This document shows, piece by piece, positions 53,201 through 61,914 of a DNA stretch of 64,000 nucleotides; position 1 is the first letter of the stretch, and every line of letters begins with the position of its first letter. The position numbers and the translations under genes were made by a program. Location of the stretch: the NCBI GenBank assembly GCA_038874435.1, contig JAVZCK010000007.1, positions 41,023-105,022 of the forward strand, in the 5' to 3' direction. The notes beneath the pieces are model-generated. The model was not told where the DNA came from. It ran no database searches and saw nothing but the letters and a program-made list of their open reading frames with translations. Source of the DNA: Thermoplasmata archaeon. Lineage in GTDB: Archaea; Thermoplasmatota; Thermoplasmata; Lutacidiplasmatales; SKW197.

Positions 53201-55114
53201 GTCAAGATAGGATAGACATTTGGGATAATCACCACTTCCGTAGCACTCTCTTGCTTTCTCAAAAATTTCCCCACTGCTTGTAACATCAACACCAAGGTTT
53301 TTCAGTGACTCGAGTAATTTCCCCATTTCCTCAAGCGACTTACCTGCTTGGGCACTGAAAAATTCTTTTATTGATTTCTTTGCTTCCTCAGCATATTGAT
53401 AGGCACTTCTGACATCCCCTGTCTGAAGTGCACTCTCAGCTTCTACAATTTTCTGGCGTGCGAATGTGGTGTCAACACCCACTGATTTCTCGATCAAATC
53501 CTTTACTTGTGCAACAGCATCTATTACAAAATCCTGCACTACTGTTGAAACATCTTCTCTCAATATCTTCAGATTTTGGATGCTCTCTATGATCTTCCTT
53601 GCTTTTACCATTGCCAACAGTTCTTCATGCTTTGCCTCATATTTTTGAATGTTGCATCCGATAGACTTTGCATATTCAATATCTGCAGTTAATTGCTCTA
53701 CTAGTTCAAGAATTCTGTCATAAGCTGCATTCTCTGCAATCACCTTTGCATTTTCAACAATTTCGTGAACTTTTTTATAGTTCCTTTCCTCAAGCACCTT
53801 TCTTGCTTCCTCAACCGCCTTTCTTGCTTCTAGCACTTCGATTCCGAAGGTAGCAAGTGCGTTCAATGAGGCCTCCAAATTCTCAATTTCTATTGCAGAG
53901 GTTTCATACTCTTTGATTATCTTGTCTACCTCAGTATCAGCGTCCATTGCATACTTAAGTGCCTTTTCGTATTCCGCATTTTTCAGGGCTGCACGGGCAG
54001 AATTAATCAGACCAAGTGGCTGTGAGATATCTGCACCAATCTTCTTTGCTGTGATAAACTTAGAACGAGAGGCGGCAATTGTCTTGAGTACTAGCTGAAA
54101 TTGGGCATTTTCGCATAATTCCTTTATCTGTTTTGCAAGTTCTCCAGCTCCTTTCACATCTCCTTTTTTGAGTAAATCCTCAACTTTGCCAACAAGAGAT
54201 TTTGCCTTCAGGAAATCTTCCTCTTCTGAGGCAATCTTTTCGGCCCTCTCTATATACCTTCGCACATTAGAAAGAATACTCTCGCCAGTTTTTGATAGCA
54301 ACTCTTCCAGCCTTGATTTCAAGTGGGTAGCAAGTCCCATTGCCTCATCAAATCTGTACGCTTTTAACTCCTTCTCTGCCTTCTCAATAAGAGGTAAAAA
54401 CTCAGATACATTCATTCCTAGTGCACTGGCTCCATCAACACTTGTTCGCAACGCAGCGATTTCATCTGAAATCTTAGATTTAATTCCAAGGCTCAGAATA
54501 TCAAGCGACTCATTAAGCTTAAGAATTGCTTCATCATATTTTTTCTGTTCGTAAAGTTGTTTCGCTTGTGTAAACAGATTTTCTGGATAGGTAATGTTTT
54601 CTCCCATCTTCCTGCTATGCCCAATCAAATTTTCACCAATCGAAAACAGTTTCTTGAATACTGCCTCCAGATCTTTTTCAAAGCGTACATATATCTCACT
54701 TACGGTTTTTGCAGCTGTAGGCTGTTCTCCTTTTTCAAGCAATGTTTTTACCTGTTCCAATTGTTTTGGCAGTTCACTTGCCCTCATTTCATCGGTTTCA
54801 GCCAAATTCTTTGTCAACTTTGTGTGGAGTTCCGAAATATTTACGCAGACACGCTCAATGTGTGTTTTTGTCTTTTCCTCAATCGATTTGCATACTTCAT
54901 TGCTCTTTTGGTAGTCAGTTTTCTCATATGCTGAGTTTGCCTCAGCATAAAGTTTCTCAACCTCTCCCACATCAAGATTCAGCTTTTTGATCCAATCAAT
55001 AATCTCCCTACATCTATCTAGATTTGCCCTGGCGGATTTTTTTACTTCTTCCGCCTCCTTTGCCTTCTCCTGAATTTGTTTCTGGTACTGGTATATCTTC
55101 CACGGGCTCGCCAC
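50237..55114 (-). CDS. Giant alpha-helical repeat protein with C-terminal C4HC3 zinc finger (1625 residues)
   Basis: A cytosolic protein almost wholly made of repeats of about 80-90 residues (roughly 16-18). Each has two to three helices and the recurrent pattern ...GxDV/I..A..LL.xAkxALxxgdYxxAlxxAxxa. An acidic-proline linker (about 1480-1575) ends in a zinc finger, CNFC, CKCGAVYHEPC, CNAC, nearly identical in layout to that of the 712-residue protein. There is no membrane segment or enzymatic motif; a scaffold or filament role is inferred. The start is GTG at 55114 after AGGGTTG. It follows the coiled-coil zinc-ribbon gene by 38 bases, so the two form an operon. Confidence 0.72.
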   Translation of the reverse strand: MASPWKIYQYQKQIQEKAKEAEEVKKSARANLDRCREIIDWIKKLNLDVGEVEKLYAEANSAYEKTDYQKSNEVCKSIEEKTKTHIERVCVNISELHTKLTKNLAETDEMRASELPKQLEQVKTLLEKGEQPTAAKTVSEIYVRFEKDLEAVFKKLFSIGENLIGHSRKMGENITYPENLFTQAKQLYEQKKYDEAILKLNESLDILSLGIKSKISDEIAALRTSVDGASALGMNVSEFLPLIEKAEKELKAYRFDEAMGLATHLKSRLEELLSKTGESILSNVRRYIERAEKIASEEEDFLKAKSLVGKVEDLLKKGDVKGAGELAKQIKELCENAQFQLVLKTIAASRSKFITAKKIGADISQPLGLINSARAALKNAEYEKALKYAMDADTEVDKIIKEYETSAIEIENLEASLNALATFGIEVLEARKAVEEARKVLEERNYKKVHEIVENAKVIAENAAYDRILELVEQLTADIEYAKSIGCNIQKYEAKHEELLAMVKARKIIESIQNLKILREDVSTVVQDFVIDAVAQVKDLIEKSVGVDTTFARQKIVEAESALQTGDVRSAYQYAEEAKKSIKEFFSAQAGKSLEEMGKLLESLKNLGVDVTSSGEIFEKARECYGSGDYPKCLSYLDEIRTKLNRLLISKTEEEFTAAKLVLIEAKKSGIDITNLKNLLMEAKSEIEGGNYLKGYELAHKCHTEAERIKKLSQQAFDEISTAATMVAEAKKSNADISKVKDLLLKAKVAFENNDYETALEYAKLTKDEAAKLSSQYHSAKIILEVADKITIAEQFGIVTTKIREMLEEAKGYMKNKDYMRSLELAKTCNDEISTLLRDHITLRISEIENLIRNARDLNVHVPKAEELIREARISFEKGDYVNSLRYATESRDELEKVVAASQNAAMEIKKAHEKINEAESLRIDVSASKTLLSQAMNALKTSNYKMAQDIAAKCMADVDAAIIRHIEKLINSFQTVITNAKRSGAITVIAENMIAQAKVALSQKNYKEALNLAMRSEGELERAELQYSMASSAIATAQSKIEEAKRSGIVVPSNIEENLKNAKTALARGDYIKAMELAVSTSDMIAEVKERMREINDIIQIARTRITEAYKYGAELTEAKEIFGQAKAALESGKYTEALQLAKKCIEAAKNTFRNYLTAQLASIENLVTVGNELKLDTSRLSALITQARSAIETGEFEKVPEFINKAKDYGEKMITDTMQRLTSQLQRTIEQAAELIDVTEYTQALDKCKTQISERVYDVAYKQLVETIDKIQSEYHKAISEKINLFESQIISAEKVGIDTTTSMEALTQAKIALNSKAYDGLNTFLNNAMQELYENVKTKLSTVIYQVEVKLNYAKNMGVLVTEAENLLKKAKESYAQGKMPDAIAQIQQCDVAIEMAKDMHRELTDLLYTADSAIANARKYGLDTKESEDTLKEALYEKTRDYRKAIELTRKSIEIAKKLVDAYEEEKERKETAEKEAKKVEAEEREERTEKKPKIIVPGKEKEEVQPQPKPEIAPSQPAPETPVPALVPEVKEEAKAEPKVEEKPKEPTEEVKIEFEKGVATGNEKCNFCKGKIKAGLAIIKCKCGAVYHEPCAKRVGKCNACSTSFEEKVVAKKLPALKL

Positions 55115-55152
55115 TTTTTCAACCCTTCTTACAGTATTTGATTATTTTAGAA

Positions 55153-56337
55153 TTAAATAATCCGCTTTTTCACCACTTTCTTTACTACCGCTTCATCACC
55201 CGCTGCACCTTTTTCCTCTGGCTTCACCTCGGCACCACAAGCATAGCACACAATTGCATCCTTGCTTATCATAGTGCCACACTTCGGACATGGCACCTCT
55301 TCTTCTGCTGCTGCCTCTTCCTTCTTCTCCTCTGGCTTCACCTCGGCACCACAAGCATAGCACACAATTGCATCCTTGCTTATCATAGTGCCACACTTCG
55401 GACATGGCACCTCTTCTGCTGCTGCCTCTTCCTTCTTCTCCTCTGGCTTCACGACTTCTGGCTTTGGCTCTGGGGGCTTAGGAGCTTGAGCCACTGTAAC
55501 TTTTTCCTCCATCTTGGGAATCTCCACTTTTTCTGGCTGGACTGGTGCAATACCAGAGGTCTTCCTGAGACCTTCTATTATCTGGGTCAACTCAGAAATC
55601 TTGGTCTTGAAATTCTCTTCCAACTTCAGGATGTTCTGTTCCTTTGCACTTATTCCTTTTTCGGCGTCAAGATATTTATTAACTGCATCCTTCATTTCGC
55701 TTGAGAGCTTCACCAGTTGATTTTCTTTCTCCTTCAAATTTTCCACTGCCTTAGTATACTTATCTATAATCTCTTTTAATTTTTCATGGTCTGCTATAAT
55801 CGCAGTTTTTATCTCTTCAGCCGCTTTAACTGAAGAATTGAAGGTTTCTATTGTGTTCTGGATTGTGTTAGCTCTGTCATTCAATTCATTCTCCTTCGCA
55901 TTCAATCTGCTCCCAAATGTTATCAGCTCCTCCTCCCTCGTCTCTAGAGTTTTGCTTGCATTCATTATCTTCATCAGAAGTTCTTCGATTTCCTTATACT
56001 TTGCATTATAGGACTCAATCTTCCCCCGCAACTCAGAATCCAGTTTTTTTATTTCTTCTTCATGCTTCTGGACTGCTGCCATCTTAGCATTGTACTCTGC
56101 TTCTATTTTACTAAGCTCTGCCTCCTTTCCCTTAAGATATGCCTCCTTATCGTTCAGCTCTTTTGCCCTTTTTTCAATGCCTTCTCTCTCTTTTGCAATT
56201 TTCTCCTGCTCCTCTTTGAGTTGATTTTCAACTGCCTTTAACTTTTTATCCTTTTCTTCCAGTTCAGTTTGCTGTGCCTTGAGTTTGTTCACATATGCCT
56301 GCATTACATCCCAGATTTCAGGTTCCTGTTGTGCCAT
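55153..56337 (-). CDS. Coiled-coil protein with two duplicated C-terminal zinc ribbons
   Basis: A 394-residue protein. A long coiled coil (about 15-265) rich in K/E/A/L is followed by a lysine/proline/glutamate linker. Two almost identical zinc-ribbon motifs follow (CPKCGTMISKDAIVCYACG), each with a KPEEKKEEAAAEE linker. The C-terminal tail is basic (VVKKVVKKRII). At the DNA level the repeats are nearly identical, indicating recent duplication. The ATG at 56337 has GAGAGGATTGAT before it, so upstream in-frame ATGs are not used. It precedes the giant helical repeat gene and is likely its partner in a scaffold. Confidence 0.72.
   Translation of the reverse strand: MAQQEPEIWDVMQAYVNKLKAQQTELEEKDKKLKAVENQLKEEQEKIAKEREGIEKRAKELNDKEAYLKGKEAELSKIEAEYNAKMAAVQKHEEEIKKLDSELRGKIESYNAKYKEIEELLMKIMNASKTLETREEELITFGSRLNAKENELNDRANTIQNTIETFNSSVKAAEEIKTAIIADHEKLKEIIDKYTKAVENLKEKENQLVKLSSEMKDAVNKYLDAEKGISAKEQNILKLEENFKTKISELTQIIEGLRKTSGIAPVQPEKVEIPKMEEKVTVAQAPKPPEPKPEVVKPEEKKEEAAAEEVPCPKCGTMISKDAIVCYACGAEVKPEEKKEEAAAEEEVPCPKCGTMISKDAIVCYACGAEVKPEEKGAAGDEAVVKKVVKKRII
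55214..55452. repeat. Tandem duplication inside the zinc-ribbon gene
   Basis: Two near-perfect tandem copies, one of 114 bases (starting about 55214) and one of 111 bases (starting about 55328), followed by a partial third. They differ mainly by one 3-base unit in a CTT/CTG-rich stretch. They encode the repeated CPKCG...CYACG ribbons. Confidence 0.85.
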
Positions 56338-56522
56338 AATATCAATCCTCTCTGCATGAATATACACCACAGATAAGTAATTTTCCATATTAAGGTTTTG
56401 CATGTGGCAATCCAGAACGAAATTTAAGAAGTAGATGGAAAAAGAAGGCGAAATAGGAGATATTGTAGTATGTCATGGCCGGCATCGTATTGTGTCTAAC
56501 AAAAGATTTTAAAAGGGGTAAA

Positions 56523-56530
56523 GGTATATA
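56523..56530 (+). promoter_or_regulatory. TATA box for the radical SAM gene
   Basis: GGTATATA lies 33-40 bases before the proposed CTG start at 56563; the leader carries GAGGTGA. Confidence 0.5.
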
Positions 56531-56551
56531 GAAGATGTAGAAATGACACGC

Positions 56552-56558
56552 GAGGTGA
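56552..56558 (+). promoter_or_regulatory. Shine-Dalgarno site that points to a CTG start
   Basis: GAGGTGA is a strong archaeal ribosome site. Four bases later comes CTG (56563-56565), in frame with the radical SAM protein, and no ATG, GTG or TTG lies between. The next in-frame ATG (56662) falls after the cluster cysteines. Confidence 0.55.
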
Positions 56559-56562
56559 AAAA

Positions 56563-57384
56563 CTGAAATTATATTCACTTGAAAAATTCCCAGGGATTTC
56601 TGTCACTGGTGGGAAATGTGCACTTCTATGCAAGCATTGTGGTGCCAAGTTCTTAAAAGGGATGCTACCATGTAAGAATAATGAAGAATTGCTTGCCATT
56701 GGAGTGAAACTAGTTAAGGAAGGAAGCGATGGATTTCTGCTTTCTGGAGGCTGTGACGAAAACGGACGTGTGCCTCTTTGGGATGTGCTCGAAGGCGTGC
56801 ATAAATTGAAAACCTACACTCCCCTTAAAATCAACGCCCATACTGGCTTCGTGTTTACGAGAGAGCTTGCAGAGCTTTATGTTGCCTCTGGAATTGATGT
56901 GTTTTCGGTTGATGTTGTTGGTTCACACGCGACCATAAGAGAAATTTATGGATTAGACACTTCAGTGGAGGCTTACGAACAAACAATTGCAAATCTTACT
57001 GATGCAAATGCTTCCATTGTTCCTCACATTACCATTGGAATCAACCATGGCAAAAATAGTGGGGAGGAGGCAGGAATAGATCTTGTTTCAAAGTATTCTC
57101 CCAAAAAAATGGTTCTGAATGTGCTGGTACCAGTATCAGGAACACCACTTGAAAATGTTAAAGTGAGCACAGAGAGAATTGAAGAGGTCTTCAGGTATGC
57201 TAGAGAAAAAATAGAGGGCGAAATCATGCTGGGCTGCATGCGACCTAGAAATCTAGAAATAGAAAAGCTTGCTTGGAAACATGGTTTCAGTGGAATTGCT
57301 CATCCAACCAAAGATTTCGTTGAGTTCCTTGAAAAGTCAGGAGAAAAAATGGAGTTCAAGAGTGGGTGCTGCTCCCTCTTTTAG
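56563..57384 (+). CDS. Radical SAM protein (biotin-synthase-like), apparent CTG start
   Basis: From CTG at 56563 the protein has 273 residues and starts (M)KLYSLEKFPGISVTGG. The radical SAM cluster motif is Cys19-x3-Cys23-x2-Cys26 (CALLCKHC). Starting at the first ATG (56662) would remove these cysteines and inactivate the family fold. Conserved blocks include LLSGGCDENGRVPL and SVDVVGSHATIREIYG. The C-terminus ends CCSLF with adjacent cysteines. A single-base change from ATG to CTG, or true CTG initiation, would explain the start. The reaction is unknown. It is convergent with the CoA-binding gene (29-base overlap). Confidence 0.72.
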   Translation: MKLYSLEKFPGISVTGGKCALLCKHCGAKFLKGMLPCKNNEELLAIGVKLVKEGSDGFLLSGGCDENGRVPLWDVLEGVHKLKTYTPLKINAHTGFVFTRELAELYVASGIDVFSVDVVGSHATIREIYGLDTSVEAYEQTIANLTDANASIVPHITIGINHGKNSGEEAGIDLVSKYSPKKMVLNVLVPVSGTPLENVKVSTERIEEVFRYAREKIEGEIMLGCMRPRNLEIEKLAWKHGFSGIAHPTKDFVEFLEKSGEKMEFKSGCCSLF

Positions 57385-57811
57385 TTCTCCCCTTGTGCTC
57401 TACCATCAGGCATCTGTCCATCACCACTTTTAGACCGTGCTTTCTTGCGGTTTCTGCAGCTACATTGTGCACAATTCCCTTCTGCATCCAGATTACTTTT
57501 GCACCTTTCTTTATTGCTTCTTCCACAATTTCGGGCACGGTCTCTGGCTTCCTGAAAATGTCCACAATTTCTACCGCTTCCGGCACCTCACTCAAACTGG
57601 GATAGGCCTTTATCCCAAATAGAGAATTGATGTTCGGATTCACAGGGATGATTTTGTAACCGTGTTCGTGCAAGTACTTAGCTACAATATAACTGTCTCT
57701 GTCAGGTTTGTCAGAAACGCCAACTATTGCTACCACATTGTAGTTGGCCAAAATCTCGTCGATTTCTGTATCTGAGGCATTTTTCCTTGGCAATTCACAT
57801 ACATTGGACAT
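57356..57811 (-). CDS. CoA-binding domain protein (YccU-like)
   Basis: A 151-residue Rossmann-fold protein related to the CoA-binding part of succinyl-CoA synthetase alpha. Landmarks are IVGVSDKPDRDSYIVAKYL near the start, GYKIIPVNPN, VDIFRKPE and KVIWMQKGIVHNVA. It lacks the catalytic histidine region of the synthetase. The ATG at 57811 (MSNVCELPRK) is used because the upstream extension does not resemble the family. Function is probably CoA or nucleotide sensing. Confidence 0.85.
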   Translation of the reverse strand: MSNVCELPRKNASDTEIDEILANYNVVAIVGVSDKPDRDSYIVAKYLHEHGYKIIPVNPNINSLFGIKAYPSLSEVPEAVEIVDIFRKPETVPEIVEEAIKKGAKVIWMQKGIVHNVAAETARKHGLKVVMDRCLMVEHKGRTKRGSSTHS

Positions 57812-57866
57812 ATGCACATGGATTAAGGAGAGGCATAAGAACCTTTGGGTGGCAGCCACAAAAATC

Positions 57867-57875
57867 CATAAATAC
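57867..57875 (+). promoter_or_regulatory. TATA box for the membrane protein at 57898
   Basis: CATAAATAC lies 23-31 bases before the ATG at 57898; likely leaderless. Confidence 0.55.
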
Positions 57876-57897
57876 AACTAAACCCTCACCAAAAACG

Positions 57898-58710
57898 ATG
57901 AAAGAACAGGAATTAACACGCTTGGAGAAACTCAAACAGGTAAAGAAAACTTTAACCTGGGTTATTGCTAGCGTGTTCTTTCTTCTCATCGTAGTTTTCC
58001 TGATTGCTGGGGGAAATGTAAACCCATTTTACTTGCCAATTCCTGATGGAATTACTGTGTGCCTTGCTGGTATTTTCACATCTACATGGTTTTTTGGAGC
58101 ATTTGCTATTGGAGAAATTGCATTTGAAGTGAGTGATACTAGAAGGGTGTTGTCTGCCAAAAGAAGCATGAGAAAAGCACTAATTTATGGTTTGGTGCTT
58201 CTTGCTGCTGGTGTTTTAATGTTCCATCCAGCTTTACCGCTCAGTGTAAAGACGCTTACAAAAACAGATTTTAATGTAGGTCATGGAAAATACTTCAACA
58301 TAAGTTTTGTACCAAGAGATTCACACGGATTCTCTTATGCTGAGACTATGAGTTTTACTGTTGATAATGGCTGTGCCACAGTTATAATTGCAGAGATAGT
58401 GGATTTTACCACAAATTATGCCAATGGGAGATTTTACCCCTACTTCAATCAAACGCTGAACAATACTACTACAGGTAGCAAAAGCTGTGCCCAATTCCTC
58501 ACACCTGAAAAAATCGGGAAGGAGTATGTGATACATATTGTGAAAGATTGGAACGCGACCATTAGAATTGTGATTGATAAGACAGTTCGAACAGATGCAA
58601 TTATTTCCTGGGGAATGCTGATGGTTTCAAGTGGGAGCTTGTTGATGATATGGATTCCTGTAACATGGGGTCTTAAGAAAAAGTTTGAAAAGGGTTCAGT
58701 TCTAAAGTAG
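57898..58710 (+). CDS. Integral membrane protein with an extracytoplasmic domain, unknown function
   Basis: A 270-residue protein with about four transmembrane helices (near 19-40, 51-73, 96-117 and 236-257). A polar domain (about 120-230) between the last two has N-glycosylation sequons (NIS, NQT, NNT, NAT), so it probably faces outward. The ends are basic. No family is recognised. It has its own TATA box and overlaps the convergent TPR-ATPase gene by nine bases. Confidence 0.65.
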   Translation: MKEQELTRLEKLKQVKKTLTWVIASVFFLLIVVFLIAGGNVNPFYLPIPDGITVCLAGIFTSTWFFGAFAIGEIAFEVSDTRRVLSAKRSMRKALIYGLVLLAAGVLMFHPALPLSVKTLTKTDFNVGHGKYFNISFVPRDSHGFSYAETMSFTVDNGCATVIIAEIVDFTTNYANGRFYPYFNQTLNNTTTGSKSCAQFLTPEKIGKEYVIHIVKDWNATIRIVIDKTVRTDAIISWGMLMVSSGSLLMIWIPVTWGLKKKFEKGSVLK

Positions 58711-61251
58711 TGAGTATTTCTTCATTGTTTTTTCAATTCGTTCCATCGACTTAATCTGTCCTAACTCCTTGTATCCTTTAATCGCATCCTCAAAAAACTT
58801 TCTTGCCTTCTCTTTCTCTCCCTTTTCAGCATACAAAATTCCAAGTTCCTCGTCACATCCAGCAATCCCACTCTTCATTTTCATCTCTGCGTAAAGAAGT
58901 TTTGCGCTGGTTAGGTACTCCTCTGCTTCCTCCCAGTTCTTTGCATGTCTTTGAACCATACCGAAAGATGTGTAGGCAGAGGCGAGAGATTCTTTAGAGC
59001 CAGTAGATTTTCCAACCATCAAACAACGTTCCGCGAGCTCCTTTGCTTTTTCAATCTCTCCTTTCACTGCATAGATCTCTGCCACACTACCAAGTGCTGT
59101 GCAATATATCCATTTCTCACCAATCTTTTCAGAGTATTCTAGGGCTTCATTGTAGTACTTCAAAGCCTCTTCGTAATTCTCCATTTCCCTGTACAGGCTC
59201 CCAATATTACTGGAAGAAATCATGTGTCCCCAGAGATTCCCTACTTTAAGATTTGTATGGTAATCTCGCATATAGTTTTCAAGCGCCTTCTCCCATTCTC
59301 CCCTATCATGATAAATTATACCAAGGTTGTTGGACATCATTGATTCTCCCACCACATCTCCTATTTTTGCGTAAATTTCCTTTGCCTTGAGATAATATTC
59401 CACTGCTTTTTCAGTGTTGCCGGTATCATGATAAAGTATTCCAAGATTGTTGTAGGAATCGGCAAGCCCTTTGAGAAGGTTATTCTTTTTCCTAATCTCT
59501 ACGGCCGTGTTCAGATTCTTTTCCGCTTCTTCCATCAGTCCAATGCTCAACTGAGTGGTCCCCAGACGATGATATGCATCTGCCAGTTCTGCAGGATCTC
59601 CAAGTTCCTCTGTAATCTTTAAACCTTTCGATACATATTCCAGCGAGGTTGCAAAGTCCCCTTTTCGTTCATAGACCCAGCCGATCTGTCTCAGAGTTCT
59701 AGCATACTCTTTTTTCAACCCTGATTTTTCGAAAATGTCTAATGCCTGCATAAGATGTTCTAGAGCTTTGTTCATCATTCCTTTACGATGGTATGCTAGG
59801 CCAACTCTTGCGGTTGCCATACCAATCTTTTCTTTAGCGCTTTCTCTTTCTGCGAGTGCCCTCACTTCTTCGTACACACGTAGAGCATCATCATACTTTC
59901 CATTCAGGAGGAGCATATCCCCAAGCAGCATTGATGCAACCATTAGCGAATCCTTCTGACCTATTTTTTCATAACAAAATCTTGCCATTTCTGCATACTT
60001 TATTGCCTCATCTGTCGCGTAAATCTTCGCAAAGTCCTCTGCAGACCTGAGAGCAAAAGGTGCTGCCTTATCATAGCTCTGGGCATTGTAATAATGTCTT
60101 GCAATTTCATGAGCATACTCAGGTGTGTTGTGAAGCTTTTCCAACGCCTCACCAATCTTTCTGTGAACTATTCTCTTCCTCACACCAATAATTTCGTTAA
60201 ATACTGTCTCATAGATTGCATTGTGAACAAATCGGTATTTTTCTTCACCCTCTTCACGAAGAAAACCCTTTTCAAGTAGTTCGTCCAATGCATCTAGCAT
60301 AGTCTCAGTGTTCATCTCTGTAATTGCTTCCAATACATCATACTGAAACACCCTACCACAAATGCTTGCGTATGTCAACAGTTTCCTAGCATTCTCGGAT
60401 AAAATGGATAGACGACCTTTAATGATCGATTGAACTGTAGAAGGCATCTGTAGTTCCTCTGGCGAAATCCTAAGCTCCCGTTTAGTTGGGTCATAGATGT
60501 TTTCTTCAACGATGCTTCTAACAAATTCTGTAACGAATAGAGGAATGCCCTCAGTCCTCTGGTAGATCATCTTTGCAATTTCTTCTGGAATCTTCCAAGT
60601 TCCAAATTCGATTTCTAGGAGTTTCAGAATTGCCTCGTATGTGAGCGGTTTTAGTTCCACTACATTGGCAAGTTTCTCTGAACGAAGTTGCATCACTGTA
60701 TTCACAAATACGGGGTTCTTTTCTGTTTTCATTGCTTCATCAGGATATGCCGCAAGGAGCAAAATTCTCCTCCCTGTTAGGTTTCTCGCTAAGTAAATGA
60801 AAAGAGAAAGTGATGCTGTGTCCGCCCACTGTAAATCATCAATTATTAGGATCATTGGTTGCCTGGTTTCAATATCCATTATTTTCTTTGACAGAGATTC
60901 TAAAATGCGTCCCCGCTCTCTTGTTAAATCAACGCTCTCAATACCTCTCTGCTCGCCTCCTGCTAAAGAGAGAGCAAGAGGAGTGTACGCCTCTGCCTCA
61001 TTCTTGCTATAACTGCTCAGAGCATCAGTAAATGGAAGATAGGGCACAGATTTCTCATCAAGACCTCTACCAAATAATACCGCAAGATTCTGGCTTTTCC
61101 CTATTGCAGCAATTTCCTCAAGCAACCTCGACTTTCCAACACCTATTGGGCCTGTGATTAAATAGGTTCCGCCCCTTCCTGACTTACATTGCTGGATTGC
61201 ACTTCCGAAATACTCTATTTCCTTCTCTCTACCGACAATAGAAAGTTCCAA
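58702..61251 (-). CDS. AAA-type ATPase with TPR repeats (STAND/MalT-like regulator)
   Basis: An 849-residue protein. Residues 1-270 form an ATPase with a GREKEIEYF start, Walker A GPIGVGKS (about 34-41) and Walker B LIIDDLQWAD. Winged-helix-like sequence follows (about 275-360), then a long TPR array (about 380-840). Each TPR resembles YHRLGTTQLSIGLMEEAEKN or YNNLGILYHDTGNTEKAVEY. The start is TTG at 61251, 12 bases after the aldolase stop, with AGGGGG upstream; no nearby ATG is in frame. There is no recognisable output domain, so it may act through protein contacts. It is the last gene of the pentose-phosphate operon. Confidence 0.85.
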   Translation of the reverse strand: MELSIVGREKEIEYFGSAIQQCKSGRGGTYLITGPIGVGKSRLLEEIAAIGKSQNLAVLFGRGLDEKSVPYLPFTDALSSYSKNEAEAYTPLALSLAGGEQRGIESVDLTRERGRILESLSKKIMDIETRQPMILIIDDLQWADTASLSLFIYLARNLTGRRILLLAAYPDEAMKTEKNPVFVNTVMQLRSEKLANVVELKPLTYEAILKLLEIEFGTWKIPEEIAKMIYQRTEGIPLFVTEFVRSIVEENIYDPTKRELRISPEELQMPSTVQSIIKGRLSILSENARKLLTYASICGRVFQYDVLEAITEMNTETMLDALDELLEKGFLREEGEEKYRFVHNAIYETVFNEIIGVRKRIVHRKIGEALEKLHNTPEYAHEIARHYYNAQSYDKAAPFALRSAEDFAKIYATDEAIKYAEMARFCYEKIGQKDSLMVASMLLGDMLLLNGKYDDALRVYEEVRALAERESAKEKIGMATARVGLAYHRKGMMNKALEHLMQALDIFEKSGLKKEYARTLRQIGWVYERKGDFATSLEYVSKGLKITEELGDPAELADAYHRLGTTQLSIGLMEEAEKNLNTAVEIRKKNNLLKGLADSYNNLGILYHDTGNTEKAVEYYLKAKEIYAKIGDVVGESMMSNNLGIIYHDRGEWEKALENYMRDYHTNLKVGNLWGHMISSSNIGSLYREMENYEEALKYYNEALEYSEKIGEKWIYCTALGSVAEIYAVKGEIEKAKELAERCLMVGKSTGSKESLASAYTSFGMVQRHAKNWEEAEEYLTSAKLLYAEMKMKSGIAGCDEELGILYAEKGEKEKARKFFEDAIKGYKELGQIKSMERIEKTMKKYSLL

Positions 61252-61263
61252 CGGCTAGCCCCC

Positions 61264-61914
61264 TCACTTCTTCTTCGGCACCTTCTCCCAGTCTTTTAAG
61301 AAGCGGTCTATGCCTATGTCTGTCAGTGGATGCTTAACCATTTTTTCCAGCACGCTGAATGGCACTGTAGCGATGTGGGCACCAGCAAGGGCGGCCTGGT
61401 AAACATGAATGGGATGCCGAACACTCGCAACAATAATTTCTGTTTTGAAATTGTAATTCCTATAAATTTCAACAATGTCTGGAATCATCAGCATGCCATC
61501 CTGCCCCACATCGTCCAATCTACCAACAAACGGGCTTACGAATGCAGCTCCTGCCTTTGCTGCAAGTAATGCCTGGTTTGGAGAGAACACCAAGGTCATG
61601 TTCACCTTTATTCCCTCTTTTGCAAGCGCTTTAGTTGCCTTCAGTCCTTCCACACACATCGGGATTTTGATGTTTATGTTCTTGTGGATTTTCGCAAGCT
61701 CTCTTCCTTCTGCAACCATTCCATCTGCATTCATGCTCACCACTTCTGCACTTATCGGCCCATCTACAATCCCTGTAATCTCTTCCACCACTTCCCTGAA
61801 ATCTCTGCCCTCTTTCGCAATCAAGCTCGGGTTCGTGGTCACACCATCAATTATCCCCCAGCTGTTTGCTTCCCTTATTTCTTTCACATTTGCAGTGTCC
61901 AGAAAGATTTTCAT
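61264..61914 (-). CDS. fsa: Transaldolase-like / fructose-6-phosphate aldolase family protein
   Basis: A 216-residue TIM-barrel enzyme. It starts [13 protein letters not shown], with TTNPSLI and the Schiff-base lysine Lys83 in [33 protein letters not shown] and SPFVGRLDD follow. Short members act as transaldolase or fructose-6-phosphate aldolase; the substrate cannot be settled by eye, but location after split transketolase favours transaldolase in the non-oxidative pentose phosphate pathway. The ATG overlaps the upstream stop by four bases (ATGA). Confidence 0.93.
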   Translation of the reverse strand: MKIFLDTANVKEIREANSWGIIDGVTTNPSLIAKEGRDFREVVEEITGIVDGPISAEVVSMNADGMVAEGRELAKIHKNINIKIPMCVEGLKATKALAKEGIKVNMTLVFSPNQALLAAKAGAAFVSPFVGRLDDVGQDGMLMIPDIVEIYRNYNFKTEIIVASVRHPIHVYQAALAGAHIATVPFSVLEKMVKHPLTDIGIDRFLKDWEKVPKKK

